NCBI GenBank assembly: GCA_934370925.1
Contig: CAKRNG010000006.1
Span: forward strand, 28,722 to 92,721
Origin: an uncultured Lacticaseibacillus sp.
Lineage (GTDB): Bacteria; Bacillota; Bacilli; Lactobacillales; Lactobacillaceae
Direction: 5' to 3'
Length of the DNA: 64,000 bases
Within the stretch, counting starts at the first letter, position 1. Each line of letters opens with the position of its first letter. The notes beneath the pieces are model-generated. The model was not told where the DNA came from. It did not search any database and saw nothing but the letters and a program-made list of their open reading frames with translations. Made by a program: the position numbers and the translations under genes. Positions 54,224-64,000 of the stretch are shown here, piece after piece.

Positions 54224-55732
54224 CTACACGGTGCCGCGCTCGATTTGTTTGCGGACAGCTCTGCGGTGGCGCTCGTCTGTCATGATGATTAACGTGTCCC
54301 CCGCTCGTAGTAGTGTGTCGCCGTGTGGGATGCGCCGATCATCTCCGCGACGAATTTCGACGAGGAGACTGTCTGCAGGCCACTTGAAGTCGCGCACCTG
54401 CGCCGAATCTAGTGCCGCGCCCGCAAATATTGGCAGTTCGAAGCGGACGGGTTCGTGCAACCGGCCCAGTTGGTTAGGTAACACCAGACGACTCAATAAT
54501 GCCTCATAAATTGGTGCGCCGCCCAAAACGTCCGTTACCGTGAATGCGGTCAGTGATAAGAGCGCAAGTGGTAACAGATTTTTGATGGAGCCCACCATTT
54601 CTGTAATTAACAAAATTGCCGTAAATGGCGCCTTCCCGATTCCCGCGAAGTAGCCCGCCATCGCGTAGATGATGAGGTTAATCACGTACATTTTCGGTAA
54701 CAGCCCCATATCGACCATCGCCACGCTGTACACGCCCCCGAGCACCGCACCCAGCGTCAAAATCGGCAAGAAAATCCCCCCAGGTAACCCAGAGCCGTAT
54801 GAGACCATGGAAAAGGCAAACCGCACCACAAACATAATAATTAATGGCCATAATGCAGGAATTTTTGTCCCTAAATCAAGAATTACACTATTCCCACCAC
54901 CGAGTAGTTGTGGTACCAAAAAGCCAATTGGAATCACCAGCAATAACGGCACGATTCCCTGCAGCGGACGCGGGATGTGCGTCAGCGCGTAGACTTTCGG
55001 CATTGCCAGGGTGCACTTGCTGTAGACGAGGCCAAGCACGCCCAGCAGCACACCCAGCACGATCAGGTGCCAGTATTGCGCGAGCGGCAATGTGTGCACG
55101 TAGACGAGGTGGAGTACCGGCGTTAATCCGAAGAACTTGAGCGATACCAAATCCGCGGCCACCGCACTGGATAGGCTCGTCATCCAGACAAGCGGGGAAA
55201 AGTTATGGTACACCTCTTCCAAAACGAACATCGTCCCCGCCATGGGAGCGTTGAACGCCGCGGACAATCCCGCTGACGCCCCCGCCGCAATCATGACGCG
55301 CCGATCAGCATCCGACTTTCCCCGCACATCCGCGAACCCTTGCCCCACTGCCGCGCCAAGCTGAATGGATGGCCCTTCACGTCCCAGGAACAAGCCACTC
55401 CCAATACTAAGCACGCCCGCGATGAACTTACGCCAGAGAATGGCCCACCAGTTGAAGTCCATGTCGCCGTGCAGCTGCCCCTCAATCTGCGGAATCCCAG
55501 AGCCACTGATATTGGGTTGTTGTTTGAGCAAGAATGCAACAAATAGCCCTACAGCAATACTTCCCACAATTAACCCACCAATAATGAGGGGCGATGGGTG
55601 CATGTAGAGCCATTTCATCCATTCCAACATCTTTTCAATTAATAGGCGAAATAACGCCACAACAAATCCCGACGCCGCGCCAATCACCAAACCACCCAAG
55701 ATGAATTTAAGACGCGTTTTATCATGCCGCAT
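54224..55732 (-). CDS. ClC-type H+/Cl- exchange transporter with TrkA-C domain
   Basis: 502 residues, about 10-12 helices. Chloride-binding motifs GSGIPQ, GREGPSIQ (with the gating Glu of antiporters) and GLPGGIFLP are present. The C-terminal ~80 residues (FAGAALDSAQVRDFKWPADSLLVEIRRGDDRRIPHGDTLLRAGDTLIIM) form a TrkA-C-like ligand-binding domain. Likely roles are chloride or pH/acid-stress balance. It separates secG from the amidase gene. Confidence 0.92.
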   Translation of the reverse strand: MRHDKTRLKFILGGLVIGAASGFVVALFRLLIEKMLEWMKWLYMHPSPLIIGGLIVGSIAVGLFVAFLLKQQPNISGSGIPQIEGQLHGDMDFNWWAILWRKFIAGVLSIGSGLFLGREGPSIQLGAAVGQGFADVRGKSDADRRVMIAAGASAGLSAAFNAPMAGTMFVLEEVYHNFSPLVWMTSLSSAVAADLVSLKFFGLTPVLHLVYVHTLPLAQYWHLIVLGVLLGVLGLVYSKCTLAMPKVYALTHIPRPLQGIVPLLLVIPIGFLVPQLLGGGNSVILDLGTKIPALWPLIIMFVVRFAFSMVSYGSGLPGGIFLPILTLGAVLGGVYSVAMVDMGLLPKMYVINLIIYAMAGYFAGIGKAPFTAILLITEMVGSIKNLLPLALLSLTAFTVTDVLGGAPIYEALLSRLVLPNQLGRLHEPVRFELPIFAGAALDSAQVRDFKWPADSLLVEIRRGDDRRIPHGDTLLRAGDTLIIMTDERHRRAVRKQIERGTV

Positions 55733-55828
55733 GAACTGTCCCCTTCTCGCTCCGAATTTCGTGATGTGTCTGGAGTTCAGTATAACACGCGAGGTAAAAG
55801 ATGATTCCGGTCGCTGTTACAAGTTTAA

Positions 55829-56287
55829 CTACCCTGCATACCGGTACAAATGGCAGTATGGACGTCCGTGCCATTCCCAGTATTCGTGCTCGGAGTTGGT
55901 CGCGTGGTTATCCAGTGTCATCGCATCACTGCCGTTACAGTTGAGCAGGTGCACGCTATCAATCATGATTCCGGTATGCCCGTATTCTCCTTCCGAGCGG
56001 CCACGTTTGCCCCAAACCACGATATCCCCGATTTGCTTCTCGGTGTCATCATTTTCACCTTCCGCAATAAGAACAAACCCGTTCGCCATCAGCCAATCGT
56101 GCATTGTCTCGGTGTCGAGCACCTCATCCGCGCTTGGCACACCCGCTGCGAGCAAGGCTGCGTACACGGAACCGCTACAATCAGCCGTGCCATCGCTCCC
56201 ATCACGTGCACCTTCCATGCTGTACCGTGTACCCTTCGCTTGCAAGCCATACATAAAGTCCAGCGCCGCCTTGATGTCATATGCCAT
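55829..56287 (-). CDS. Phage-type peptidoglycan amidohydrolase (Amidase_5/NlpC-P60-like)
   Basis: 152 residues, consisting of only the catalytic domain. Cys in ADCSGSVYAALLAAG and His in GEYGHTGIMID form the dyad; QIGDIVVWG is typical of the phage peptidoglycan hydrolase family. There is no signal peptide, no binding domain and no holin gene next to it, which suggests a prophage relic or a bacteriocin-like lysin. ATG with GGAGGTAAC upstream. Confidence 0.8.
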   Translation of the reverse strand: MAYDIKAALDFMYGLQAKGTRYSMEGARDGSDGTADCSGSVYAALLAAGVPSADEVLDTETMHDWLMANGFVLIAEGENDDTEKQIGDIVVWGKRGRSEGEYGHTGIMIDSVHLLNCNGSDAMTLDNHATNSEHEYWEWHGRPYCHLYRYAG

Positions 56288-56352
56288 GATGTTACCTCCA
56301 AATTTTAATTATTCTCATTGTACAATAATCGCACGCTTTGGGGAAGACGCCT

Positions 56353-56519
56353 TAGCTGAAGCAACGTCGCTGCCGCTCCTCGCGCTGCATCCGATTGTTG
56401 ATTGGATGAATAGAAACTCGGAGTTTCCATTACTGGTAAATCACCCTTCATTGAGCAAACGAATCCTCGATAAGACATTCGCGCGAAGCCGCGAATGTCC
56501 TGCCTTAAACGGGTTTTAC
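56353..56519 (+). repeat. Direct repeat left of hicAB (C/D-derived)
   Basis: Starts GCTGAAGCAACGTCGCTGCC and ends with hairpin GACATTCGCGCGAAGCCGCGAATGTC and CCTTAAACGGGTTTT. The first 40 bases resemble the D arms; the end is the element C end. The same order recurs at 57282-57444. Confidence 0.85.
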
Positions 56520-56631
56520 ATCCAACCACATTTTCTAAATGCGTCAAATTCAGTTTCGTTTGCGTAATGTATCTCAACAGCATTAAACGCAAGTACGTAT
56601 TATGTAGTATACTTAGTTAGGAAGGTTCCAA

Positions 56632-56802
56632 ATGAAACGGACTGAATTAATTAAACGTCTAATGACAAAAGGTTGGTGGTTAGCTCGCCACGGTGCCAAC
56701 CATGACATCTACACAAACGGTCATCAAACCGAACCCATCGAGCGACACCGTGAAATTCCTGAACGTCTTGCTCGGAAAATTATCAGTCGCAATCATCTCT
56801 AA
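56632..56802 (+). CDS. hicA: HicA family mRNA interferase toxin
   Basis: 56 residues: MKRTELIKRLMTKGWW... The double-stranded-RNA-binding-like fold has the key His in GANHDIY and the usual EPIERHREIPERLARKII end. It cleaves mRNA when free of HicB. ATG at 56632 preceded by AGGAAGG. hicB starts 28 bases downstream. TATACT at 56608-56613 may be the -10. Confidence 0.88.
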   Translation: MKRTELIKRLMTKGWWLARHGANHDIYTNGHQTEPIERHREIPERLARKIISRNHL

Positions 56803-56830
56803 GTGATAGTTAGTCAAAGAAGGATTTACG

Positions 56831-57250
56831 ATGAAAAAAAAGTACACCTCCGTAAAAACAGCCTACCCTATTTTAATTACGTATGACAAGGCAAGCGTTC
56901 ACCCCTACCTTGTCGACATGCCTGACTTCAACAGCAACACGTCCGCTGACACCTTAGTTGCTGCAATTGAGATGGCGCGTAATGCTTTGTCTGAGGAAGG
57001 TTTGGCGAAACAAGACTTGGGACTGCCTATTCCCGAACCAAACATGTCAATTCAACCCGGCCCGAACCAAATGATTTCCTACGTGGATATCGATCTGGAT
57101 CGTTATCGCCGCTTAACGGACTCCCGAACAATCAAGAAAACCCTCACGATTCCCAGTTACCTCAACGAAATTGGGAATGAGCGCGGCATAAACTTTTCAC
57201 TGCTTTTAACGAATGCTTTGAAGGAAGAATTAGGACTGACACAGAACTAG
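56831..57250 (+). CDS. hicB: HicB family antitoxin
   Basis: 139 residues. The N-terminal HicB fold is AYPILITYDKASVHPYLVDMPDFNSNTSADTLVAAIEMARNALSEEGL; the C-terminal DNA-binding part is RTIKKTLTIPSYLNEIGNERGINFSLLLTNALKEELGL. It neutralises HicA and probably autoregulates the operon. AAGGA precedes the ATG. The pair is complete. Confidence 0.9.
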   Translation: MKKKYTSVKTAYPILITYDKASVHPYLVDMPDFNSNTSADTLVAAIEMARNALSEEGLAKQDLGLPIPEPNMSIQPGPNQMISYVDIDLDRYRRLTDSRTIKKTLTIPSYLNEIGNERGINFSLLLTNALKEELGLTQN

Positions 57251-57281
57251 TCTGACATTCCAAATTCCCTAATCGCGTGAT

Positions 57282-57444
57282 TTGCTGAAGTAACGTCGCT
57301 GCCGCTCCTCGCGTTGCATCTGTTCGTCGATTGGTTACATTGAACCTCGGAGGATGTCTCGCAATCCAATCCTCAGTGAACAAAGATTACTCGATAAGAC
57401 ATTCGCGCGGAGCCGCGAATGTCCTGCCTGAAAAGGGTTTTACC
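57282..57444 (+). repeat. Direct repeat right of hicAB (C/D-derived)
   Basis: GCTGAAGTAACGTCGCTGCC to GACATTCGCGCGGAGCCGCGAATGTC and CCTGAAAAGGGTTTT, same orientation as the left copy. The ends are conserved and the middle ~70 bases diverge. An A-to-G change in the hairpin falls in its loop. Confidence 0.85.
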
Positions 57445-57496
57445 TCTCCCAAAAAAGAGGAGTCCACCCCGCCCTACCATCAAATGCCGTAAAACG

Positions 57497-57535
57497 CAAA
57501 AAGACCGTCACTCAATTGAGTGGCGGCCTTTTTGG
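57497..57535 (-). terminator. eno terminator
   Basis: AAAAAGACCGTCACTCAATTGAGTGGCGGCCTTTTT-type hairpin (stems of 15 bases with G-U pairs), directly after eno. Confidence 0.88.
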
Positions 57536-57547
57536 TTAAAGACGTGA

Positions 57548-58918
<1,371 letters not shown>

Positions 58919-58927
58919 CTAGCTCAT

Positions 58928-58936
58928 ATTCTAACA
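58928..58936 (-). promoter_or_regulatory. Extended -10 of eno
   Basis: TGTTAGAAT on the minus strand, ~75 bases before the eno start; no good -35. A hairpin GTTTGG.AAAGA-ggcc-TTCTTT.CCAAAC lies after tpiA at 59081-59109. Confidence 0.5.
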
Positions 58937-59121
58937 AATTAGCGGCGTTAAGCCTATTGTGAACATGAAAGTTAAGCGTTTTATCCGAGAATTTTGTTAT
59001 TGTCGCTTCATAAGGCTGAGCTGCGACTGGATAGACCGGACGCGCATCAGCCCCACTTGCACAAGAACCTGTCACAGACAGTTTGGAAAAGAGGCCTTCT
59101 TTGCCAAACTAGCTGAGAAAA

Positions 59122-59883
<762 letters not shown>

Positions 59884-59949
59884 CTAACTTCCTTTCGAAA
59901 TATTCCCGTGTGACCGGGAATTAGAGGTTCTTGAGGGTGGCCCCGTTCG

Positions 59950-60007
59950 GACTAACGGACATGCACGCAAGCGTCCTTCCGTGCATGTCAACGCGTTAGC
60001 CCGAACA
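59950..60007 (-). other. Large intergenic hairpin between pgk and tpiA
   Basis: GTTCGGACTAACGGACATGCACG pairs with CGTGCATGTC...CGTTAGCCCGAAC, a stem of over 20 pairs with a small internal loop. A second hairpin ATTCCCGGTCA/TGACCGGGAAT-like lies at 59903-59923. Neither has a U-run, so they are more likely mRNA-processing or stability elements than terminators. Confidence 0.65.
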
Positions 60008-60035
60008 GTGCTAACTCAAAACTTGCTTTGTGTGA

Positions 60036-61226
60036 TTACTTGTTGGTAATCGCAGCGATACCAGGCAATTCCTTACCTTCGAGGTATTCAAGACTTGCAC
60101 CACCACCAGTAGAGATGTGGGTAATCTTGTCAGCAAGGCCAAGTTCAACGGCAGCAGCAGTGGAGTCCCCACCACCGATGATCGTTGTTGCGCCTTCAAG
60201 CTTGCCAAGTGCGGTCCCAACTTCGAGGGTCCCCTTAGCAAAGTTGCTCATTTCGAACACACCCATTGGTCCGTTCCAAACGACCGTCTTTGCACCCTTC
60301 AAGGTTTCCTTGAAGAGTTCAACAGACTTTTCGCCGATATCAAGGGCCATGTAGCCGTCAGGAATGTCACCTTCGACGGTCTTGTGAGGCGCGTCGTTGT
60401 TGAATTCCGTTGCGACAACGTTGTCGATAGGCAGAACCAGCTTGTCGCCAGCTTCTTCGATGATCTGCTTAGCAAGATCAATCTTGTCAGCTTCAACGAG
60501 GGAGTTACCGATAGAAAGACCCTTAGCAGCGTAGAACGTGTAAGTCATCCCACCACCAACGATAATCTTGTCAGCCTTTTCGATCAGGTTAGAGATAACA
60601 CCAATCTTGTCGGAAACCTTTGCACCACCCAAGATAGCAACGAATGGGTGCTGTGGGTTTTCAACAGCTTCACCGAGGAACTTGATTTCCTTTTCCATCA
60701 AGAAACCAGCAGCTGCTTGTGGCATGTTGGAAGAGATACCAACATTAGAAGCGTGTGCACGGTGAGCGGTACCGAAAGCATCGTTGACGAACAGGTCGCC
60801 AAGGCTTGCCCAGTACTTGCCAAGTTCAGGATCGTTCTTGGATTCCTTCTTACCGTCAAGATCTTCGAAACGCGTGTTTTCCATTACGAGAACATCGCCG
60901 TCGTTCATCTTGTCGATTGCACCTTCAAGTTCAGCACCACGGGTAGCAGGAACGAAGGTTACAGGCTTGCCAAGAAGTTCGGAAAGGTGTTCTGCAACTG
61001 GACGCAGGCTAAGCTTAGCCTTGTCATCTTCGGTCTTGATACGGCCAAGGTGAGAAAGAAGAATTGCCTTACCACCATGTTCGATCACGTACTTGATCGT
61101 AGGCAGTGCCGCAACGACACGGTTGTCGTTACCAATAACGCCGTCCTTGATAGGAACATTGAAGTCGACACGGATGAGGACCTTTTTGCCCTTAACATCG
61201 AGGTCAGAAACGATGAGTTTTGCCAC
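60036..61226 (-). CDS. pgk: Phosphoglycerate kinase
   Basis: 396 residues. Makes ATP from 1,3-bisphosphoglycerate. [49 protein letters not shown], and GGGDSTAA nucleotide motif. ATG with AGGAGGAA upstream. Glycolytic operon, separated from gap by a terminator-like hairpin. Confidence 0.98.
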   Translation of the reverse strand: MAKLIVSDLDVKGKKVLIRVDFNVPIKDGVIGNDNRVVAALPTIKYVIEHGGKAILLSHLGRIKTEDDKAKLSLRPVAEHLSELLGKPVTFVPATRGAELEGAIDKMNDGDVLVMENTRFEDLDGKKESKNDPELGKYWASLGDLFVNDAFGTAHRAHASNVGISSNMPQAAAGFLMEKEIKFLGEAVENPQHPFVAILGGAKVSDKIGVISNLIEKADKIIVGGGMTYTFYAAKGLSIGNSLVEADKIDLAKQIIEEAGDKLVLPIDNVVATEFNNDAPHKTVEGDIPDGYMALDIGEKSVELFKETLKGAKTVVWNGPMGVFEMSNFAKGTLEVGTALGKLEGATTIIGGGDSTAAAVELGLADKITHISTGGGASLEYLEGKELPGIAAITNK

Positions 61227-61311
61227 GAATATTTCCTCCTAGTTTTGCACATGTTGTGCGTCATAGTTTAGCGAATTGCAAATGCAACTCGCTTTTTACT
61301 GAAAACATACA

Positions 61312-61344
61312 AAAAGGGGTAGGGAGTAACCTCCCTCCCCTTTT
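61312..61344 (-). terminator. Attenuating terminator between gap and pgk
   Basis: On the minus strand AAAAGGGGAGGGAGG-TTA-CTCCCTACCCCTTTTT, an intrinsic terminator by form inside an operon. Read-through would give less pgk-tpiA than gap mRNA. Confidence 0.75.
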
Positions 61345-61387
61345 CGGCAGTGCGGTGTAACTATTGTTCGCTAGTTGTGACTAATAA

Positions 61388-62413
61388 TTAGTCAGCAAGC
61401 TTTGCGAAGGCAAGCAGGGTACGAACCATCTGGCAAGTGAAGCCGTATTCGTTATCGTACCAAGCAACCGTCTTAACGAGCTGGTAGTCACCGGCGGTCG
61501 TTACTTCGGTCTGAGTTGGGTCGAAGATTGAACCGTATGTGGTACCTACGATATCGGAAGAAACGATTTCATCAGCGTTGTAGCCGAATGAAGGGTTGTT
61601 TTCCGTAGCCTTGCGAAGGGTTTCGTTAACTTCGTCAGCGGTAACCTTCTTGCCAAGGATAGAAACAAGTTCGGTAAGGGAACCATCAGGAACACCAACA
61701 CGCTGTGCGTGACCCTGAAGCTTACCAACGAGTTCTGGGATAACAAGACCGATAGCCTTAGCAGCACCAGTCGTGTGAGGAATGGTGTTGTAAGCAGCGG
61801 AACGTGCAGCGCGCTTGTTGCCACCACGTACAGGGGCGTCAAGAAGCTTCTGTGTACCAGTGTAGGCGTGAACGGTGGTCATGGTACCAACTTCGATACC
61901 GTAAGCTTCGTTCAAGAAGTATGCCATTGGTGCAAGACAGTTGGTCGTGCAAGAACCAGCGGATACGATGCGGTCTTCGGAAGTAAGACTTTCGTGGTTA
62001 ACGTTGTAAACGATGGTCTTGATCTTACCAGCAGGAGCTGAGATCAGAACACGCTTTGCGCCAGCGTTGATGTGAGCCTGAGCCTTCTCTTCAGAGGTGT
62101 AGAAGCCGGTGCATTCGAGAACGTAGTCAACGCCGTCGTTCTTAACCCAAGGAATGTTGTTTGCGTCTGCTTCAGCGTAAACAGGGTATTCCTTACCGTC
62201 AACGATGATGGAGTTGTCGGTAGCGGAGATTTCACCAGGGAAAGTACCGTGAGTGGAATCGTACTTGAGAAGGTGTGCAAGCATTGCAGGTGTGGTCAAG
62301 TCGTTGATTGCAACAACTTCGATTTCACTGCTCTTTGCACCAAGTTCGTGGATACGACGGAAAGCCAAACGGCCAATACGGCCGAAACCGTTGATACCAA
62401 TCTTAACAGTCAT
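61388..62413 (-). CDS. gap: Glyceraldehyde-3-phosphate dehydrogenase
   Basis: 341 residues. [15 protein letters not shown]ossmann start, catalytic Cys in [12 protein letters not shown], catalytic His in [10 protein letters not shown], and [18 protein letters not shown]-dependent glycolytic type. Directly follows cggR. Its ribosome site AGGAGG lies within the short palindrome ATTTCC/GGAAAT. Confidence 0.98.
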   Translation of the reverse strand: MTVKIGINGFGRIGRLAFRRIHELGAKSSEIEVVAINDLTTPAMLAHLLKYDSTHGTFPGEISATDNSIIVDGKEYPVYAEADANNIPWVKNDGVDYVLECTGFYTSEEKAQAHINAGAKRVLISAPAGKIKTIVYNVNHESLTSEDRIVSAGSCTTNCLAPMAYFLNEAYGIEVGTMTTVHAYTGTQKLLDAPVRGGNKRAARSAAYNTIPHTTGAAKAIGLVIPELVGKLQGHAQRVGVPDGSLTELVSILGKKVTADEVNETLRKATENNPSFGYNADEIVSSDIVGTTYGSIFDPTQTEVTTAGDYQLVKTVAWYDNEYGFTCQMVRTLLAFAKLAD

Positions 62414-62451
62414 GCTAAAATTTCCTCCTTTAGGAAATGAGAAGTTTTATT

Positions 62452-63489
62452 TTAACGGGTTCCCCCGGTTAAAATCGAGTTAGCTGCACCGGCATCCGTG
62501 ACTAACCACGTCTGCTTCGGTGCGTGTCGCATGTACGCCTCAATTGCCTTGGCCTTACTTCGACCACCTGCAATTGCAAAGACGAACGGAATTTGATCAA
62601 GGTCCCTAATCCTCAAACCGATTTTCGGAATCTTGTACACCACCTGTCCCTCTGAATCGAAGAACGTGCCAAACGCTTCCGCGACGGCGTGATGTTCTTG
62701 AAGCATCATCTGAATCTCGCTCGCCATGTTCCGACGTCGCGCCATTGATAATGCTTCCCCTACACTATGAATCACTACGGAACTCTTGTCAATCAGTTCC
62801 AAGACTTCCTTAACACTTGGTTCTTTTAATAGGGGTTGATAGGTCTCCTCGCTGACGTTTTCGGGGATATAAAGCACCCGATAACTGCCACCAGTTGACT
62901 GTGCCATCGCCGCTGCGACGGAGTTTGCTTGAATGTCGACCGTCTCACCGACACCCCCGCGCGCTGGAACAAACACCAGCTCACGTCCCGTTGACATCTG
63001 GTAATTAAATTGGCGAGCCGCTCTTGCAAGCGTCGTGCCCCCCATTACCCCAACAACCTGCTTGCCCATCGGTAGCAATAATTGCATGGTGCGTGCCAAC
63101 GTCTTACCCATATCGTCGAGAACCCGACTGCTTTGATCTGCATCACCCGACACGATTAAGCAGTGGTCAATTCCCAAACGCTGAGCAAGTGCCTTCTCGT
63201 CAGAACGAATCCCTAAAAGCTGATTCATGAACCCATCCATGCTCTTAAAGACGCTCCGCCCGTTCGCGGTTAAAACGACCCCGCTCCGGGAACTCTCGAG
63301 AAGTCCCTGTTTGCGGAGGAAATCAATTTCCGTCCGCAACGTTCGTTCAGTTGTATGCATTTGGTCAGCAAGTGCGCGACGTCCAACCGGTTCCATCCAG
63401 CCCACATATTGCAGAATCTGGTAACGCTTTGTGGCGACTGCCAGCATGTCTGGTGCTATGGCTTCGATCCAGGCGAATTCAGATTGCAT
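62452..63489 (-). CDS. cggR: Central glycolytic genes regulator CggR
   Basis: 345 residues, SorC/DeoR family. N-terminal winged helix (GRRALADQMHTTERTLRTEIDFLRKQGLL) and sugar-phosphate-binding domain (VVGVMGGTTLARAARQF...VFVPARGGVGETVDIQANSVAAAMAQSTGG). Represses the gap operon until fructose-1,6-bisphosphate binds. ATG at 63489 with AAGGA seven bases upstream; the frame extending to 63582 contains the operator region. Confidence 0.95.
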   Translation of the reverse strand: MQSEFAWIEAIAPDMLAVATKRYQILQYVGWMEPVGRRALADQMHTTERTLRTEIDFLRKQGLLESSRSGVVLTANGRSVFKSMDGFMNQLLGIRSDEKALAQRLGIDHCLIVSGDADQSSRVLDDMGKTLARTMQLLLPMGKQVVGVMGGTTLARAARQFNYQMSTGRELVFVPARGGVGETVDIQANSVAAAMAQSTGGSYRVLYIPENVSEETYQPLLKEPSVKEVLELIDKSSVVIHSVGEALSMARRRNMASEIQMMLQEHHAVAEAFGTFFDSEGQVVYKIPKIGLRIRDLDQIPFVFAIAGGRSKAKAIEAYMRHAPKQTWLVTDAGAANSILTGGTR

Positions 63490-63539
63490 GTGTGATTCCT
63501 TCTTTGTGGGACGTTTTATGGCCAACAGGTGCAAAATGT

Positions 63540-63568
63540 GACCCATCGACTGTAAAAAATTTTGGGTC
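63540..63568. promoter_or_regulatory. Candidate CggR operator
   Basis: Inverted bases GACCCA (63540-63545) and TGGGTC (63563-63568), between the promoter and cggR start. On the minus strand it begins GGGACCCA, recalling the GGGAC core of Bacillus CggR sites, but spacing is not the known one. Confidence 0.35.
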
Positions 63569-63606
63569 CCAGAATATTTCATCCATCGCCCTTACCAACG
63601 ATATTT

Positions 63607-63636
63607 ATTATAACAATCCCGAGCCACTCAATGCAA
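63607..63636 (-). promoter_or_regulatory. cggR-gap operon promoter
   Basis: Minus strand: TTGCAT (63631-63636), 18-base spacer, TATAAT (63607-63612). Confidence 0.75.
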
Positions 63637-63991
63637 GGCACAAGGCGGATTGTCCACGGAAAAATCACCGAAAATTCGGATTATGGAAGTTTAAAACGGG
63701 TTAGTCTTAAATTCATTCGTCTTTTACACGCATATCGCGCGAACTTTGGCGATTCCGTTCGTCCCCTTATTCGGATAATGTCTCATATTTATCTAATGTT
63801 TTTCAGTAATCCCCAAACATCAGGTTTTGCTGGTAACTCCAAGCAAAAAACAAATAGCAGACACAACGAAAATAGAACGACGCCTCTACCTGAAAAAAAC
63901 GCAAGAACTCAGCGTGCCCTACGCGGGTATACTCCTACTGAGGTAGACAAGCAAATAATTAAAGCTTGTCTGCCGAGGAAGGAGTTTTTTT
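63637..63991. other. Intergenic region with structured leader of the right-edge gene
   Basis: About 355 bases. Holds hairpin TTTTGCTGG/CCAAGCAAAA (63823-63850), a -10-like TATACT (63928-63933) and a strong stem GGTAGACAAGC/GCTTGTCTGCC (63942-63974) right before the ribosome site. Confidence 0.5.
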
Positions 63992-64000
63992 ATGGGCCGA
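63992..64000 (+). CDS. Start of a gene truncated by the window edge
   Basis: Only ATG GGC CGA (M-G-R) is visible, preceded by AAGGAG with a seven-T spacer. Divergent from cggR. The product cannot be named. Confidence 0.55.

Overview
The window is chromosome from a Gram-positive, low-to-moderate-GC lactic acid bacterium, most likely a member of the Lactobacillaceae. The evidence is strong AGGAGG-type ribosome sites, T-box leaders, a CIRCE/CtsR-controlled clpE, ptsH-ptsI, mecA, ireB-ruvX, and the cluster cggR-gap-pgk-tpiA-eno followed by secG, a carboxylesterase, rnr, smpB, ung, pta and tsaE. The genus cannot be fixed from this sequence alone. Most genes are on the minus strand.

Layout. 1-7.2 kb: start of a class A penicillin-binding protein, an RluD-type pseudouridine synthase, argR, argS behind an Arg T-box with a tRNA-Gly gene immediately upstream, an orphan HicB-like protein, and azlCD. 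7.2-15.4 kb: mecA, an MBL-fold hydrolase, an HmoB-like monooxygenase, ptsHI with a small conserved protein, and clpE. 15.7-19.3 kb: a DUF1827 protein, a non-secreted MucBP-like protein, a lipoprotein and two tandem VIT-family transporters. 19.6-25.5 kb: galU, DUF1292, ruvX, ireB, and alaS behind an Ala T-box, with a tiny membrane protein encoded upstream. 25.8-31 kb: a potassium channel and a secreted surface beta-galactosidase (GH35) broken by a frameshift at its catalytic motif. 31-43.3 kb: cshB-like helicase, nrnA, ytoI-like regulator, dinB, exoA, an epsilon-like exonuclease, three DUF805 paralogues, tsaE, pta, ung. 43.6-49.3 kb: gtrA, a Cof-type HAD phosphatase, an unknown protein, a PheB-like ACT protein, antitoxin remnants and two GNATs. 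49.4-57.5 kb: smpB, rnr, esterase, secG, a ClC antiporter, a phage-type amidase and a hicAB toxin-antitoxin pair. 57.5-63.6 kb: eno, tpiA, pgk, gap and cggR, in reverse orientation. A new gene starts at the right edge.

The most unusual content is intergenic. Several families of palindromic elements fill the gaps: at least nine copies of a ~118-bp hairpin element (A), four copies of a ~235-bp multi-hairpin element (B), three copies of a ~330-370-bp element (C), and elements with inverted ends (D, E). They are nested in one another. When copies are compared, stems differ by compensating changes on both strands while loops stay constant. That points to selection on a folded RNA or on folded single-stranded DNA. 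No transposase is present. Two copies of a C/D-derived repeat flank hicAB in direct orientation, and one C element sits between the Ala T-box terminator and alaS.

Functionally the window is mostly housekeeping: the glycolytic core operon, PTS general proteins, translation and quality control (argS, alaS, smpB, rnr, tsaE, clpE, mecA), nucleotide and DNA repair genes (dinB, exoA, ung, ruvX, nrnA), and cell-envelope functions. Accessory gain is limited to small toxin-antitoxin pieces, a phage-like amidase and the repeats.
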